A DNA stretch of 64,000 nucleotides, from assembly GCF_000417875.1 (NCBI RefSeq), contig NW_006920875.1, forward strand, positions 102,538 to 166,537. Direction: 5' to 3'. This DNA is from Pseudozyma flocculosa PF-1. Its lineage: Eukaryota > Basidiomycota > Ustilaginomycetes > Ustilaginales > Ustilaginaceae. A model generated the notes under the pieces. It saw only the letters and a list, made by a program, of their open reading frames with translations, ran no database searches and was not told the DNA's origin. The first letter of the stretch is position 1, and the number at the start of each line of letters is the position of its first letter. Both the position numbers and the translations under genes were made by a program. Of this stretch, positions 1 through 10,912 are shown piece after piece.

Positions 1-493
1 GGAGCGCTCAGCAGCACCCAGACAGAGTACCCGACCCCGACAGAGCTGCAGGTGGCGCTCCAGGACAGGGCGGGCGGCCCCGACGCCATCCCGGCCCTCG
101 GACGCGCGGCACACGCCTACGTCCGTCTGCAGCAGCGCCACCTCGCCAATGCCCACGCCGCCGCCCTCGAACCCGTCGACGTGTCCGACCCGCTCACGAC
201 GTCCGAGGCCGCCGCCCTCTTTGCGCAGCTCAAGGGCGAACGCAAGCTCTGGTCGCGTGAGTCCCCTCTCCTTTTCCTTTGGTTCCTTGTCGTCTCCCTC
301 CCTCCCTTGCCTCTGTGCACCAGACGGCATCCGGTATCTGACACGACCTCCCTCTTGCCTCTCGCCACCCCGCGTCTCTCTTTCTTTCCATAAACCTGCA
401 GCGGCCAACGACGAGCTCTTTGTCGCCAAGTTTGTCGAGAGCGCGGGCAACCCGCGTCGCTTTAGCCGCAGCCTCACCTCGACCCTCTTGTGA
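1..493 (+). CDS. C-terminal part of an unidentified protein (5' end outside the window)
   Basis: Two exons, 1..256 and 402..493, flank a 145-nt intron with donor gtgagt and acceptor ctgcag. The splice joins in frame and the stop TGA is at 491-493. The visible part is about 115 residues, starting in the middle of the protein. It is alanine- and leucine-rich and looks helical. It ends in a basic segment (NPRRFSRSLTSTLL). I do not recognise the family and assign no function. It is convergent with the CSL gene, whose stop lies at 803. Third positions are strongly GC-rich, as in the other genes here, which supports it being real coding sequence. Confidence 0.6.
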   Translation, partial: ERSAAPRQSTRPRQSCRWRSRTGRAAPTPSRPSDARHTPTSVCSSATSPMPTPPPSNPSTCPTRSRRPRPPPSLRSSRANASSGRVSPLSFSFGSLSSPSLPCLCAPDGIRYLTRPPSCLSPPRVSLSFHKPAAANDELFVAKFVESAGNPRRFSRSLTSTLL

Positions 494-802
494 GGCGGGT
501 CCGGCCGCCGTTCGACTTCGATGTCCATGGAATCAGAATATCAGCGTTCGCAGATTCCCGGAACCCAGAAACAACTCGACTCGCCTGCGCGATGTCGTCT
601 CCTGTCGATGCGCTGTGCAACTGACCCGGTCCAACTTACGCCGCGCTCCATAGTAACACTGACACGGGGGATGGGACGGGATGGGATGGGATGGGATGGC
701 AGGGATTCCGTCGGGTGCTCGATGATAAAAATACAGAAAAGGCGCCGTCGGACGCGGCACACCTCGTCGTCGCGGGCTGGCTCGCACCACGACGATACGC
801 AG
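494..802. other. Convergent intergenic region
   Basis: This stretch lies between two converging stop codons and should hold both 3' ends. It contains a short imperfect pentamer tract (GGGAT/GGGAC units) at about 668-700. I see no gene in it. Confidence 0.6.
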
Positions 803-3800
803 CTAGATGATTCGGACGCTCCAAGCGCCGACTTTGGGCGGACCTGCAATCTGGCCCAGGCCGAAACCGAGCTGGCACAAGGTCTCGGCATCGGCCTCGT
901 GGCCCGCGGCGTGCATGAGCTGCACCAGGTCCTCGCACACGACGTGCCGCCCCGAATGAAAAGCCGTCCCGTCGGAATCCTTGACAAAGACGAGCGGAAG
1001 CAGAAAGTGCGCAGGTACTTCCGCTGCCCCCGCCGCCGTCGGTTGGGTCGTCCGGTCTGTGGTGGTGGCGCTGGACGACGACGACGAGGATTGGACCAGC
1101 GTCAACATTTTTTCGACGGGTGGTAGCTTGACGCTGACCAACATCTCGCTCCCCTCCTCCCCCGCCGCCGCCGCCGCTGCTGCGGATGGCGTATTCGGCG
1201 TCGTCGGAGGCGCGACGGGCGAATGTTGACAGGAACACGGTCCCAGCGGACCGATCCACACCTCGAGCGGCACTTTTGCCTCGCTGCCTCCGCTCCCGCC
1301 GCCGCCTGCGCCCAGGTCGAGGAGGCCGCCGACGGCGCGCGGCACGACAAAGTTGGCCACGGTGAAGCTGAGAGTGTGCGTGTGCTGGTCGTAGGTCGGC
1401 ATCGACGTGATGAGCGGAAACGGCCCGATGGGTACCTCGCTTGGCCCTTCGTCCTTGGACGCCTCGGTGGCGCTCGTGTCGAAAAATGAAAACTCGAAGC
1501 GCGCTGTCGGGGCCACCAGGCAAGAGCAGAGCAGGCAGGGGTCAGCAGCGTAAGCAGCCTCTTCGGTTGGATATGCACGACGCGCGCGCGCCCTACTCAC
1601 AGACACCAATGACGGACCAGGCAAACGTATCGTCGACCTCGTCGACGACCTTCATGCCTGGCCCGTGCTCCTTGGCCACGACCTTGGTCTTGGGGCTGAC
1701 AAACGTGAGCGAGTTGCCGTCGCCGTCGCTGTGGTGGTCGAACGGCGCCAGGTCATCGACGAGCATCGGCGAATCGAGCCCGTTGGTGTGGGCGTTGACG
1801 TAAGATGTCGCGAGCGGCTCCTGCCCCACGGCCTCCGGTGGCGCCTTTGCCTTCCACCGTTCCGGCGGCACCGCGCATAGGTAGCTCCGGGGCGAGGTAA
1901 AGTCCGACTCGAGGTGCTCCGAGTCGCCGTAGATTCGATCCGTCTCGGATCGCGGGACGAAACGCATCAAGGCCACCTTCTGCAGCTGCCCAACGGGTCC
2001 GTAGACGTTGAGGTCCTCGCCAACGCTGCGGCCCGACGAGGACGTGCCCGCGCCGGCGGCCGCACCTCCTGATGCCGAGGGCGTGCTGCTCGCGTCGTTG
2101 GCGGCCGTCGTGCTCGGCTTCCCGTTGGCCCCTGCAGGGCCCGACGCAGCACCGCTTTGCCCGTCCTTCTTCTGCGCCGCCAGCATCGAGACGGGGCCGT
2201 TGTCGGTGGCAAACGCGCCGCCGCGCAGGTCGATGTTGACCGGAATCCTCCGCGACCGCATGCCGGAACCTGCCAGCCCAATCTCGGCGGGAGGGTCGAT
2301 CTGAGGCAGCATCACCTCACCCTTGTCGACCTTGCAGACGACGAGCGGATCCGTGCTGGCGCCCGAGGTGATGTCGGTCAGGATGATGGTGGAGCCGTAG
2401 GTGACGCTGCCCTCCTCTGCGCCGGCCAAGTCGGCCTGCGGCGGCCTCGATACGAGCGTCACCCGGTAGGCCGACCATTCCTGGCTCTGCGCCGTCAGCC
2501 TACCGTCGTTGGCAGTATGGGCGTACTTGGTCCGCGCCGTCTGCGAGTTGATTCGGTTGAAGAGCGAGATCATGGACCCGTTCGAGATCTGCGCCGACGA
2601 GCTGCGCGGCTTGACCGTCTTCTTGGACGACTTTGAGACAATCGTGACGGGCGCAGACTCGAACGAGACCCACGACAGGCCCCCGGGCAGCCGCGAGAGG
2701 TGGTCGTTCGCATTCTGCTTGTCGGGCGACGGATGCCCCTGTTGCAGGGCTGCAATCACTGCCGCCATCGAGTCGACGGCGTTGCCGGGGATGGTGCCGG
2801 GCATAGAGGGGGATGAGGCCAGCTTGAGACGCTTGGCCGGCGGAAGGGAGGCAGCGTACGACTCGGGCGACGTGGACCGCAGCAGGTTGAGCTGCAGGCG
2901 GAAGCTCTTGGATCTCCCGGTCGGCGTGACGTAGAGCGACTTGACCTTGGTCTCGAAGCTCCTATCGAGCGTGGCGATCTGCTCGTTGGAAAAGAGCTCG
3001 TCGGTCTCGCCCTTGACCAGCATGCTGAGCCCGCACTCGAACTGGTCACCCGACTGTGGACCCGCCTCGTGCTTGGGCGCTGATTGCGAAGTCGCCACCG
3101 CAGGTCCCCAGTCGGCGTACCGCCGCAGCGGACCAATGACGTGCACGATGGGCGGCGGGTTGAGGAAGCGCTTCTCGGACCCGTATGACTTCTGCGCCAC
3201 CGAGGCGTGAGTGCAGCGAACCGTCGTCATCTTGGTGGTGCCGACATTGGGCGACAAGATGGGTCCGGTGACGAGGCCGGGCTTGACAAGAGGATCAATG
3301 TCGCGCAGGTAGGTGGTGAGCGCCCGCTCGACCCGATTTCGCCGTTCCACCGGTCCAATCTCGCGATGCTTGCGTTTGCCCAGGATCCTCTTCGTTGGTG
3401 GAACAGGCACCGGCCTCAGCGGCGCTGCGGCCTTTGCGGGCTTGGGCAGCTTCGGTTTTGGTTTTGGCTTCGAGGGTGTCGAGATTGGCGAAGCTGCCGC
3501 AGGTGTCGCTGTTGCTGGCGCCGGAGCGGGGACAGGCGTGGGCGCGGGCGCGGGTAGCTCCGGAGTGGCTTGGTGCGACTGCTCGGGCGTGTCTTCGGCC
3601 AGGCTGGAGGTGACCTTGGCCTGCAAGCTAGCCATGAACTGCTGGAGGCTGGCGTTGATGGAGGCATCCGTGTCGCCCGCCGATGGAAAAAGGTCCTTGG
3701 AGACCGGTTCTGCAGAGGTCTCGCTGGAAGCAGCAGCTGGCGGGGCGGGCTGCTGCGACGGCCCCGCAGCAGCAGCAGCCGCAGACTGTACTGCAGCAAA

Positions 3801-4472
3801 GGCGCTGCGAGAAGCTTCGGCAAGGAGAGCGTCAATGTATCCGGGCGACGTCGGATCGAGCGCATCAGAGGGCGTGGCTGAGGATGGGGCCGGCGGGTTC
3901 TCGGGTAATGCCTGGTGAGTCGAAGGCGGAGCGGGCTGGAAGTGACCCTGTTGTTGCGATTGGTGGTTCTGCTGTGACAGCTGACCAAGGCTAGCGAGGA
4001 GCGACTCGACGGCTGCGTTGGCATCGTGGCCTTCCGGATCGAGTCCTTCGTGAGGAGTAGCTAGCGCCGTGGCGTCCATCGAAGGCATGGCAGAGAGATA
4101 TTCAGCCAGCGGGTCGGAAGCGTCCGAGGCGGTCTGAGCGCGAGCGAGTGCATCGCCAGCGGTTCCCGCTACAGACGCCGAAGGATGGCTGGATGAAGCA
4201 TCGTGGCCTGCGTCGTTGCTTGCGCCAAGGGTATTTGCCAGGCCCGCGGTGAAGGCCTGGATCTGCTCGTCGAGGCTGGTGGATCCGGTAGTGTCGCCAA
4301 AGTTGAGGCTGGGGGGGAGGAGAAATTCGATTGAGGACGAGTCTATGGACGGCAAGCCGGCGAGCGCGTCCAAGGAAGGGGCATTGTGGTCGATGTTGGG
4401 GTCGCTTCCGGAGGGTGGTGGTGGTGGCTGTGGAGGCGGGTCCTTTTGAACCTGGGCGGGGTCAGAGGTCAT
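803..4472 (-). CDS. CSL (CBF1/Su(H)/LAG-1) family transcription factor
   Basis: Exons 4472..1601 and 1503..803 are separated by a 97-nt intron (gtgagt...gacag); the protein is about 1190 residues. CSL proteins bind GTGGGAA-type DNA in the nucleus and in animals act in Notch signalling; fungi have them without Notch. The first ~390 residues are low-complexity (Pro, Ala, Gln, Ser). Around residue 425 comes the LAG1 DNA-binding region with the family signature VAQKSYGSEKRF followed by NPPPIVHVIG. A beta-trefoil domain follows from about residue 595 (SWVSFESAP, then MISLFNRINSQT and EWSAYRVTLVSR). The C-terminal IPT/TIG-like domain lies mainly in exon 2. A Ser/Gly/Ala-rich insert separates trefoil and C-terminal domain. 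The long N-terminus fits the long class of fungal CSL proteins (Cbf12-like), but the class is not proven. It is head-to-head with SUMO. Confidence 0.9.
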
Positions 4473-5314
4473 GGTGGTGGCGGTGGGCTATGGCGGTAGC
4501 ATGGGAGGTGAGCGGCCCATTCCGCGAATGAACGATTGAGGAGCGTTAGAGTATGTGCGAGTTTGTCGGGCAGCGGCAGTGGCGGTGTCGAGCTGGTGAC
4601 CAGACGGACGGATGGATGGATGGCGGCGAGGAGCGTTGACGGGGAGGCAACGAGTGCGGGGGCTGCAACCTTGATTCGAGGTGCTGCACCCTGTCGCTGC
4701 CTCCCCGCCCAGAAGAAATTTTGGGCCGACGTCGCGGGAGCCGGGAGTGGCCTGGCCTGGCCTGGCTGGCCAGACTGGCCTGCGTCTGGGGCGGGGCTTG
4801 GCTCGGCCGAGTGAGATGCCCCTCTTTCGCCAGCGAGGCGGCGCGTTCCGATCATCGGGACGGCAGGGGCGGCCAGGATCAATCAATCTGGTGCGGATGC
4901 GGATGCGGACAGCCACCCCTTGTGCGGCCAGGGGACGCAGCCAGCCAGATTGAATGGCGAGCAAAGTGGAGCACGCGAGGGCGGAAAGTCGAGGCTGCCC
5001 GACACGCGGAATGCCGCCTGGCCTGGCCTGCCCTTCCGCCCTTTGGCCTGCAATCACGTCCAGACCCAAATCCCAACCTTGTCCCGCTTCAGTCCCCTCG
5101 TCGGCTCCATCATCACCACCACCACCACCATCGTCCCTGCCACCTTCACTACCACCACCAAACACTGTCCTGCTCCCACCTCTGCCTCTGAGCACCTCTT
5201 CCAGCTCGCTCAAGTCAATCTCCTCGGCCCGCCTCGACCAAGCCGATAGCCCCTCTTCCACAACACAAAACAGCCCCGTCTCGTCCCCGCAACCCCCCTC
5301 CACGTCCACCCACC
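4473..5314. promoter_or_regulatory. Shared upstream region of the CSL and SUMO genes
   Basis: These 842 bp lie between two divergent starts and must hold both promoters. They contain GAAATTTT at 4715-4722, CCTGGC-type repeat tracts at about 4746-4785 and 5018-5035, and CCA-trinucleotide tracts close to the SUMO start. No clear TATA box was found. Confidence 0.55.
4715..4722. promoter_or_regulatory. GAAATTTT near-palindrome (RRPE-like)
   Basis: The octamer sits in CCC-AGAA-GAAATTTT-GGGCC, 243 bp upstream of the CSL start. Closely similar elements occur upstream of the ZCCHC9-like, Afg2/Mrs6 and neuroguidin genes in this window. A regulatory role is inferred from recurrence and position only. 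Confidence 0.35.
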
Positions 5315-5723
5315 ATGTCTGACTCGGAGCAGCCGCAGCCTAAGCCCGAGAACGAGCAGCTCAACATCAAGGTCAAGGACGCCAACGGAAACGAAGTCTT
5401 TTTCAAGGTCAAGAAAAACACCCGGCTCTCGAAGCTAAAGATGGCCTACGCCGACAAGATGGGCAAGCCCGTCAACAGCGTCCGCTTCATCTTTGACGGT
5501 CAGCGCATCGGCGACGACGACACGGCAGAATCGGTGCGTGCCTCCCGTCCTCGCTCCTTCCCTTTACCCCCTCGTTGCTTCCTCCCACGTTACTAACCTT
5601 TCGTCCGCCAACGCATCCCGGACCTCCTATCACTGCTCGCTGCTGCGCCACACACAGCTCGGTATGGAGGACTCTGACGAGATCGACGCCATGATTGAGC
5701 AGACTGGCGGTGCATGCGCATAA
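5315..5723 (+). CDS. SMT3: Small ubiquitin-like modifier SUMO
   Basis: Exons 5315..5533 and 5658..5723 with a 124-nt intron (gtgcgt...acacag) give a 94-residue protein. SUMO is conjugated to lysines of nuclear and other proteins by an E1-E2-E3 cascade. The beta-grasp core is clear: LNIKVKDANGNEVFFKVKK, then VRFIFDGQRIGDDDTAES joined over the intron to LGMEDSDEIDAMIEQTGG. The C-terminus is Gly-Gly plus Ala-Cys-Ala, so a SUMO protease would remove three residues to expose the di-glycine. The intron falls exactly between DDDTAES and LGMED, and splicing is needed to restore the fold. The N-terminal tail is short and acidic, as in yeast Smt3. Length and motif order leave little doubt. Confidence 0.97.
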
Positions 5724-7322
5724 AGCTGGGACGACGAGCGATTCCCTGGCCCTTGACCCTTCTCCTCGTGCGCGCAAGAGGCGGCCGGGGCGCAAGGGCG
5801 GAAGCAAGACCAAGCGCTACTCTGGGGCGTCGAATCCGGCCTACGCCAATAACGGTCCAGAGATGCCCATACTCGATCCCTGAAAAGGGTCCCGCGACGC
5901 CCACTGTGCCGCTTGCGTGGACCATTTTTCTGGCGGCACGATACCGGGGCTAGGGTCAAAGGCGGCGGTCTAGCATTCAAAGGCCGATTCATCATGGGCG
6001 GCTCCTCGGCGCAACGACATCGACAAGTCTCCTTCCCTCTCCCCCTCTATATCCATCAGAACGGTCGCGCCACGCTGCATCGTCTTGAACGCCACCGCGT
6101 CCCCGCCGCCACGGCTGTCTACCATGCGTCTCTGCTCGTCAACCCTCCGCGTGCAATCGACCAGCTCGAGCATCCCCTCGCCCACACACATCTTCTCACC
6201 TTCCGCCCGTCCGCCTCCTGTTGCTTGTGTACCATCCAATCGCCCCATCTTCCCCGCCCGCGCTCGAATGTCGGTTGAAATGTATCAAAACCCCCCCGCG
6301 CGAAGTCAAGAGTCTTTTCGCGTCTCTTCGAGCCTTGGTGGCCGGCGATGGCGTCAAAGATTGACGGCGAACGACCATGCCGGCTGCATCGGGTAGTCGT
6401 TTCTGCCTCTCAGCGTCGCGTCGATGTCTGCTCATCGACTTCGCGAGCGATACTTGAGCCTCGCTGCGCTCCGCACAGTGACAGATTCGAGAACCTGTTT
6501 CGCCGAGGTCGAGCGCAACAACCTGGCACATGCATATGGATCGCATCAAATTCGGCCTTTCGGGTGTGCGTGCGTGGGTGGTGGTACAGGTACAGCTGGG
6601 AGGCGGTAGCGGAGGTGGTGCCGTAGGCAAGGCTAGGCCAGGCTAGGCTAGGCTAGGGGTACAGGTGGTAGGCGGTCGGCTGTGTGGAGAGCAGGCAAGA
6701 GGCTGGGAGGCGGAGGTGTGGAGAGAAACCCTGAGAACGAGGCGAGAGCGACCTGTCGGTCCACGGGGGAGGGGCGGATTTGCGCGTCTCGGCGATGTCG
6801 CGGCGTGCTACGGCCACCAGAACCCTCTCGCTTCTGGTAACCCATCGCCCATCGCGAGCCTTGCTTGATCCTGCGACTCGACTCCCGACGGCCGCTGGGT
6901 CTCGTGAGCCCTTAGCGTGTGCCTGCATGCCGGTCGGCCTGCCCCTCTTCCATGGTATCGCGGTCGGCTTTCAAACGGACGGGCGTGGGGTATGTCTTGG
7001 CGAGCTGGATCGAGGCTGCGCCTTGATGGCGAAAGAGGGCAGGTTCTGCCTGGCACCTGTCGCCTGCTTGGATGGAATCGGGTGTCGCCTTGCTTGTCCA
7101 GGATGCCGGCGAATTCAAAGCGTCACCGACCCAGCAGGCAGGGCCTTGCTAGACGGCGGGCCCTTGTTCAATGTCAGGAGCGGATGTAGCCGTGGTCATT
7201 GCGGGAGTCTGCCGTTCCTCTGCCGAGGCCGACGACGAAGCACCGGGTGCGATGGGTGGATGCATGGACGGACGGACAGATGGACGGCGCTGCGGGTACG
7301 GTGTCTTGCGCGGGGCCGACCT
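5724..7322. other. Long convergent intergenic region, no gene seen
   Basis: These 1.6 kb lie between the SUMO stop and the stop of the next, oppositely oriented gene. Short open frames exist on both strands, but their third-position GC is lower than in the real genes and none resembles a known protein. A GGCTAGGC/GGCCAGGC repeat tract is at about 6626-6657. Confidence 0.5.
6626..6657. repeat. GGCTAGGC pentamer-type tract
   Basis: Repeated GGCTA/GGCCA pentamers. The same unit recurs, singly or in tandem, in other intergenic regions of this window, for example near 11690-11770 and 12045-12065. Confidence 0.6.
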
Positions 7323-8069
7323 TTACTCGGCGGGGACAGCAACCTTGGGGAAGTCGGGGTCGAGTTGCCTGAAGAGGGCCTCGATGTTGCTGAGGGCGAG
7401 CTTGGCCACCAGGTTCTTGCTTTCCGGGTTCTCGTCCATCTCGGTGCGGGCGTTGAGGATGGCGGCGCGGGTGCCGCTGATGAGGAGGTCCCTGGACGCG
7501 TTGGCCTGCGACGTGGCCGCCGAGGGCATCGAGTAGGCGCTGGTGCTGCCGCCGCCCCCTGCGCTCTGCTTGCGCTTCTTGGTGGGGGGTAGCTGGATCT
7601 GGTGCCAGAGGGCCTTGCCCGTGGAGCAGGCGCAGTTGATGGTCGGCGAGGCGCAGTGCATGCACCGCTTCAGCTTCGACGACTGCTTTCCCGTCGGGTC
7701 GAGGAGCGGGGGCGGGACGCAGGCGATGCCCTGCTTGATGCAACGCTCGCACGGGTACCAGTGCTTGAGCACCTCCTGCCGGCGCTCGCGGCTCCTCTGG
7801 GAGCGGTTGATGGACGAGATGTGGCGCTGCTTCTCGCCCGACGCCGTCATGGTCGTCGTCGGCGGGCCGGGAGTGGGCGTGGGCGTCGCGTTCGGGTGGC
7901 CGTTGCTGTTGTGGCTGCTGCTGGCGTTGTAGGAGTGGTGGTGGTGTGGGTGGCTGCCGTGGTGGTGCGAGCTGCTGCCGCTGCTGCTGGCGCCGCGGCC
8001 CGAGCCCTCGATGCCCGCCGACTGGGGCGGCGGCGTCGTGGCAAAGTCCATCTGGTGGGGCATCATCAT
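7323..8069 (-). CDS. Cysteine-cluster protein, possible zinc-binding regulator
   Basis: About 248 residues if translation starts at the MMMPHQM methionines at 8069. The same frame stays open upstream to 8294, but that part looks non-coding. An acceptor-like site (cttactacacgtccccag) lies just upstream, so a 5' intron or an earlier start is possible. The N-terminal third is rich in Ser, His and Asn. Around residues 100-160 is CERCIKQGIAC, an 18-residue spacer, then CMHCASPTINCAC: two C-x2-C-x6-C halves as in Zn2Cys6 clusters, but with a long linker. It is preceded by a basic helix-like stretch (NRSQRSRERRQEVLKHW). The C-terminal part is helical and polar. I infer DNA or zinc binding; the target is unknown. 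Confidence 0.6.
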   Translation of the reverse strand: MMMPHQMDFATTPPPQSAGIEGSGRGASSSGSSSHHHGSHPHHHHSYNASSSHNSNGHPNATPTPTPGPPTTTMTASGEKQRHISSINRSQRSRERRQEVLKHWYPCERCIKQGIACVPPPLLDPTGKQSSKLKRCMHCASPTINCACSTGKALWHQIQLPPTKKRKQSAGGGGSTSAYSMPSAATSQANASRDLLISGTRAAILNARTEMDENPESKNLVAKLALSNIEALFRQLDPDFPKVAVPAE

Positions 8070-8375
8070 GTCGGAGGAGTGGCGCCAGGTGGGCTGGATC
8101 GCGACCAGGGCCTGGGGACGTGTAGTAAGTGCTCGAAGAAATACAGGCCGGTCGCGAGAAAGCGCGGGCCAGGCAGGGGGGAAGGAGCGAAAGGCGCGAG
8201 AGAGGGTCAGTCGGCGGCTGTCGCGTTTTGTGGGAATGGGGATGAGGGAGGTGGTGGAGGGACGGATGGCGGCAAGTTCGAGGGGCTGAACCAATTGTCG
8301 AGACGCAAAAAGGGGGTGGTGGCTGGTCCAGAAGGGGGCCTGGCAACGACGCTGACCCCTTCATTCTGCGTGCGG

Positions 8376-8400
8376 ACAGGCCAGGCCAGGCCAAGCCAGG
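8376..8400. repeat. CCAGG pentamer tract
   Basis: Repeated CCAGG units ending with CCAAG/CCAGG. The same unit appears at 63542-63582 and, on the opposite strand, at 4746-4785. Confidence 0.6.
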
Positions 8401-9062
8401 ATAGGCGGCGAACCGCTGGCAAGCCAGAGGCAGACCAGAGGCAGACCAGAGGCGAGCGGCGGGCAGACCAGCCTGCGTGCGACTGCGTGCGACCGAATTC
8501 GCTTTTTCCCCTCGCCAAACGCGGATGGCGTGACCCTGGCCAGCCCGCCTGGCTGCACCGACCGCTCCCCAAAACTGGCGCAAAAACCCGTGCGGCCCCA
8601 ACCGGTCGAGCCCGAACTTCACCCACAGAGCTGACTGCCCAACGCCCGTCTTGCGGGCCCTGTCACCCCGCAAGCCCTGGTACCGACGGGCTGGCCCAGG
8701 CAGGGTCCCAAGACGTCTGTCGCGTCGTGTTGCCTGCCTGTAGACCGGGGCTCAGCCAGGGCCAGACCATCCCCTCCCAGCAGCCTGGCCGACACCCAAG
8801 TCTCTCGCCACCCAGCATCGTCCGCAAGGCCATCGCGCATGGCGGGTCAGGAAGGTTTCCCTTGATGCTAGCCGGCTTGCTCAAGCCCCGTTCTCTTGGC
8901 TTGGCCCATGCCCCCATCGCGTCCCTCTGCCGCCCTTTGCAAGTCTAGCGCAGGCTCGGTGTCTATCGGTATCCTAGCGCTTGAGCACCACGTAGCCAAC
9001 GAGCCTCTTCCAGCCAGACACGATGGCTCTGCTGCTATGCTGCTGCTGCGGCTGTCAGATGG

Positions 9063-9069
9063 TATATAA
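9063..9069 (+). promoter_or_regulatory. TATA box of the oxidoreductase gene
   Basis: TATATAA lies 186 bp upstream of the start codon at 9249. It is the clearest TATA element in this intergenic region. Confidence 0.55.
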
Positions 9070-9248
9070 GAGGCAGGAAAGGGCGAGGACCACTGCCGAA
9101 GTGGCCACCGCTCTCGCTCCTGTGCTGAACCACTCGTAGTCGACGCTCGACGGCATCGACGGAAGCTCAACCTCTGCCTGCCTTCACCCACCCCCGAGCC
9201 AACTGACATCCGCGCGCGCCCCCAGTATCCGCGCTCCAACCTTCTGCC

Positions 9249-10578
9249 ATGGCCTCGCCAGCCAAGTTTAGGGTCGCGGCCATCGGCGTAGGCCGCCAAG
9301 GCAAGGTCCACGCCCTCAACGTGAGTGGTAGGGTGCAGCTGCGTCGGCCCTGTGTCGTCGGGCTGTCGAGCCAGTCTGCTGTTTCCGGAGCGCCTCACCG
9401 TGAGCTTGTTGCTGAACCGTTTGGGATGGCGGCGCTCGCTCTCATCGCCCCTCCCTGCCCAGTTCGCCTTCTCAACGCCCAAGGCGGACCTCGTCGCCGT
9501 CGTGGACCCGAACGAGGCCGCTCAGGACTGGGCACGCGCCAACCTACCCGCCGCCACCAAGGTCTTTGGCGGCGTGGAAGAGCTGTACGCACACTTTGGA
9601 TGCCAGCGGGGCGCGCCGCCTGGCAGCGCCGGCCTCGATGCCGCGTGCATCTCGACCGAGACGTCTTACCACGCCGCGCTGTGCGTCCAGGCCATTGACT
9701 TCGGCCTGCACGTGCTGCTCGAGAAGCCCGTCTCGATCGACATCGAGGGCCACGTCCAGGTCGTCGAGGCCGCCAAGCGACGACCCGACGTCCGTGTGCT
9801 CGTCGCCCTAAGCCGCCGATTCGACCCGACCTACCGCAACGCGCGACAGCGCGTCAAGGCGGGCCAGATGGGAGACGTCCACCTCATCCGCAGCGCCACC
9901 GTCGACCAGTACGACGACCGAGGCTGGTTTGTGCCCTACAGCCTCAAGAGCGGCGGCATCTTCGTCGACTGCGCCATCCACGACATCGACATCGCCCGCT
10001 GGTTCCTCGGCCTAAGCAATGCTCAGGGCGAGGTGCCCCGCTCGCGGCCCTACCGCGTCACGGCGTCGGGCTACAATGCGCGCCACCCGGAGCTGGCCCA
10101 GTACGGAGACGCCGACAACGCGCTGGGCACGGTGCTGCTCGAGGACGGACGCAGCTTCTACTTTCACCTCGGCCGCACCGCCGTCCACGGCCACGAGTGC
10201 GTCGCCGAAATCTACGGCACCCAGGGTCGCCTGGTGGTCAATGCCAACCCGCGCCTCGACCGCCTCGACATCCTCGACAGCCACGGCGTGCGATCCGAGT
10301 CGACCCCGTCCTACTGGGAACGCTTCAAGGACGCCTTTGTCGTCGAGGCCCGCGAGTTTGTCGACTGCTGCCTCGACCCCAGTCTGCCTCTGCCCGTGAC
10401 CCTCGAGGATGCGTTCGAGGCAGCCAGGATCGCCACGGCGCTCACCATCAGCCTGCGCAGCGGCCAGCCCGTCTACTTTGACGACAAGGGCGACCCAATC
10501 CGACCCAAGGGATGGGACGGAACCAGCTGCAAGATCCCCAGCAAGGACGACGGCTACGTGAACACGGCCAAGCTATGA
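9249..10578 (+). CDS. Gfo/Idh/MocA family NAD(P)-dependent oxidoreductase
   Basis: Exons 9249..9320 and 9463..10578 with a 142-nt intron (gtgagt...gcccag) give 395 residues. The family oxidises or reduces sugars and cyclitols, including inositol 2-dehydrogenase. The first exon carries the Rossmann nucleotide-binding loop IGVGRQGKVHA. Further on are LLEKPVSIDIEG, with the family EKP motif, ALSRRFDPTYRNAR, and GGIFVDCAIHDIDIARWFLG, with the D-x3-H type catalytic region. The C-terminal half is the usual alpha/beta substrate domain (FYFHLGRTAVHGHECVAEIY). It most resembles inositol 2-dehydrogenase-like members, but substrate cannot be read from sequence. There is no signal peptide; cytosolic location is inferred. 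A TATA box precedes it. Confidence 0.9.
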
Positions 10579-10912
10579 AGGGGCACGGCACGGCTAGGGC
10601 TTCCACAGTGTCCAGGGAAGGGATACGAGCCCCGTCGGCAACCTTTAGATCGTTCTGCAATAGTGCCACAGTCGCGATGAAGAAGAGGCTGCAGAGGTTC
10701 GTGTATGGATTCAACGTTGCGATACGTGTGTGTGCAGGAGAGACAGAGCGGATACAGTACGGGTATAGGCATGCATGTTCGTACGGGTGCGGGTTCAAGC
10801 GTAGGGAGGTCTGGAGGCTCGGGTCCGGTCGAAATCACATTGTGTCCGTCGTTTGGGCAACGGAGCCCGAAGCGGCGTTGCTCGTGACTGGGGCGGGCCG
10901 GGGCGCGCGGAG
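10579..10912. other. Convergent 3' region
   Basis: These 334 bp lie between the oxidoreductase stop and the stop of the small hydrophobic gene on the other strand. No gene or notable element was seen. Confidence 0.5.

Larger units (their letters stand above)
8070..9248. other. Divergent intergenic region
   Basis: Upstream sequence for the cysteine-cluster gene (left) and the oxidoreductase gene (right). It holds a tandem CCAGG/CCAAG tract at about 8376-8400, GCAGACCAGAG direct repeats at about 8425-8450, and a TATA box at 9063. No coding sequence was recognised. Confidence 0.5.

Noticed and set aside
5970..6248. 92-residue minus-strand open frame in the SUMO/cysteine-cluster intergenic region
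   Set aside because: Third-position GC is clearly lower than in accepted genes and no motif is seen.
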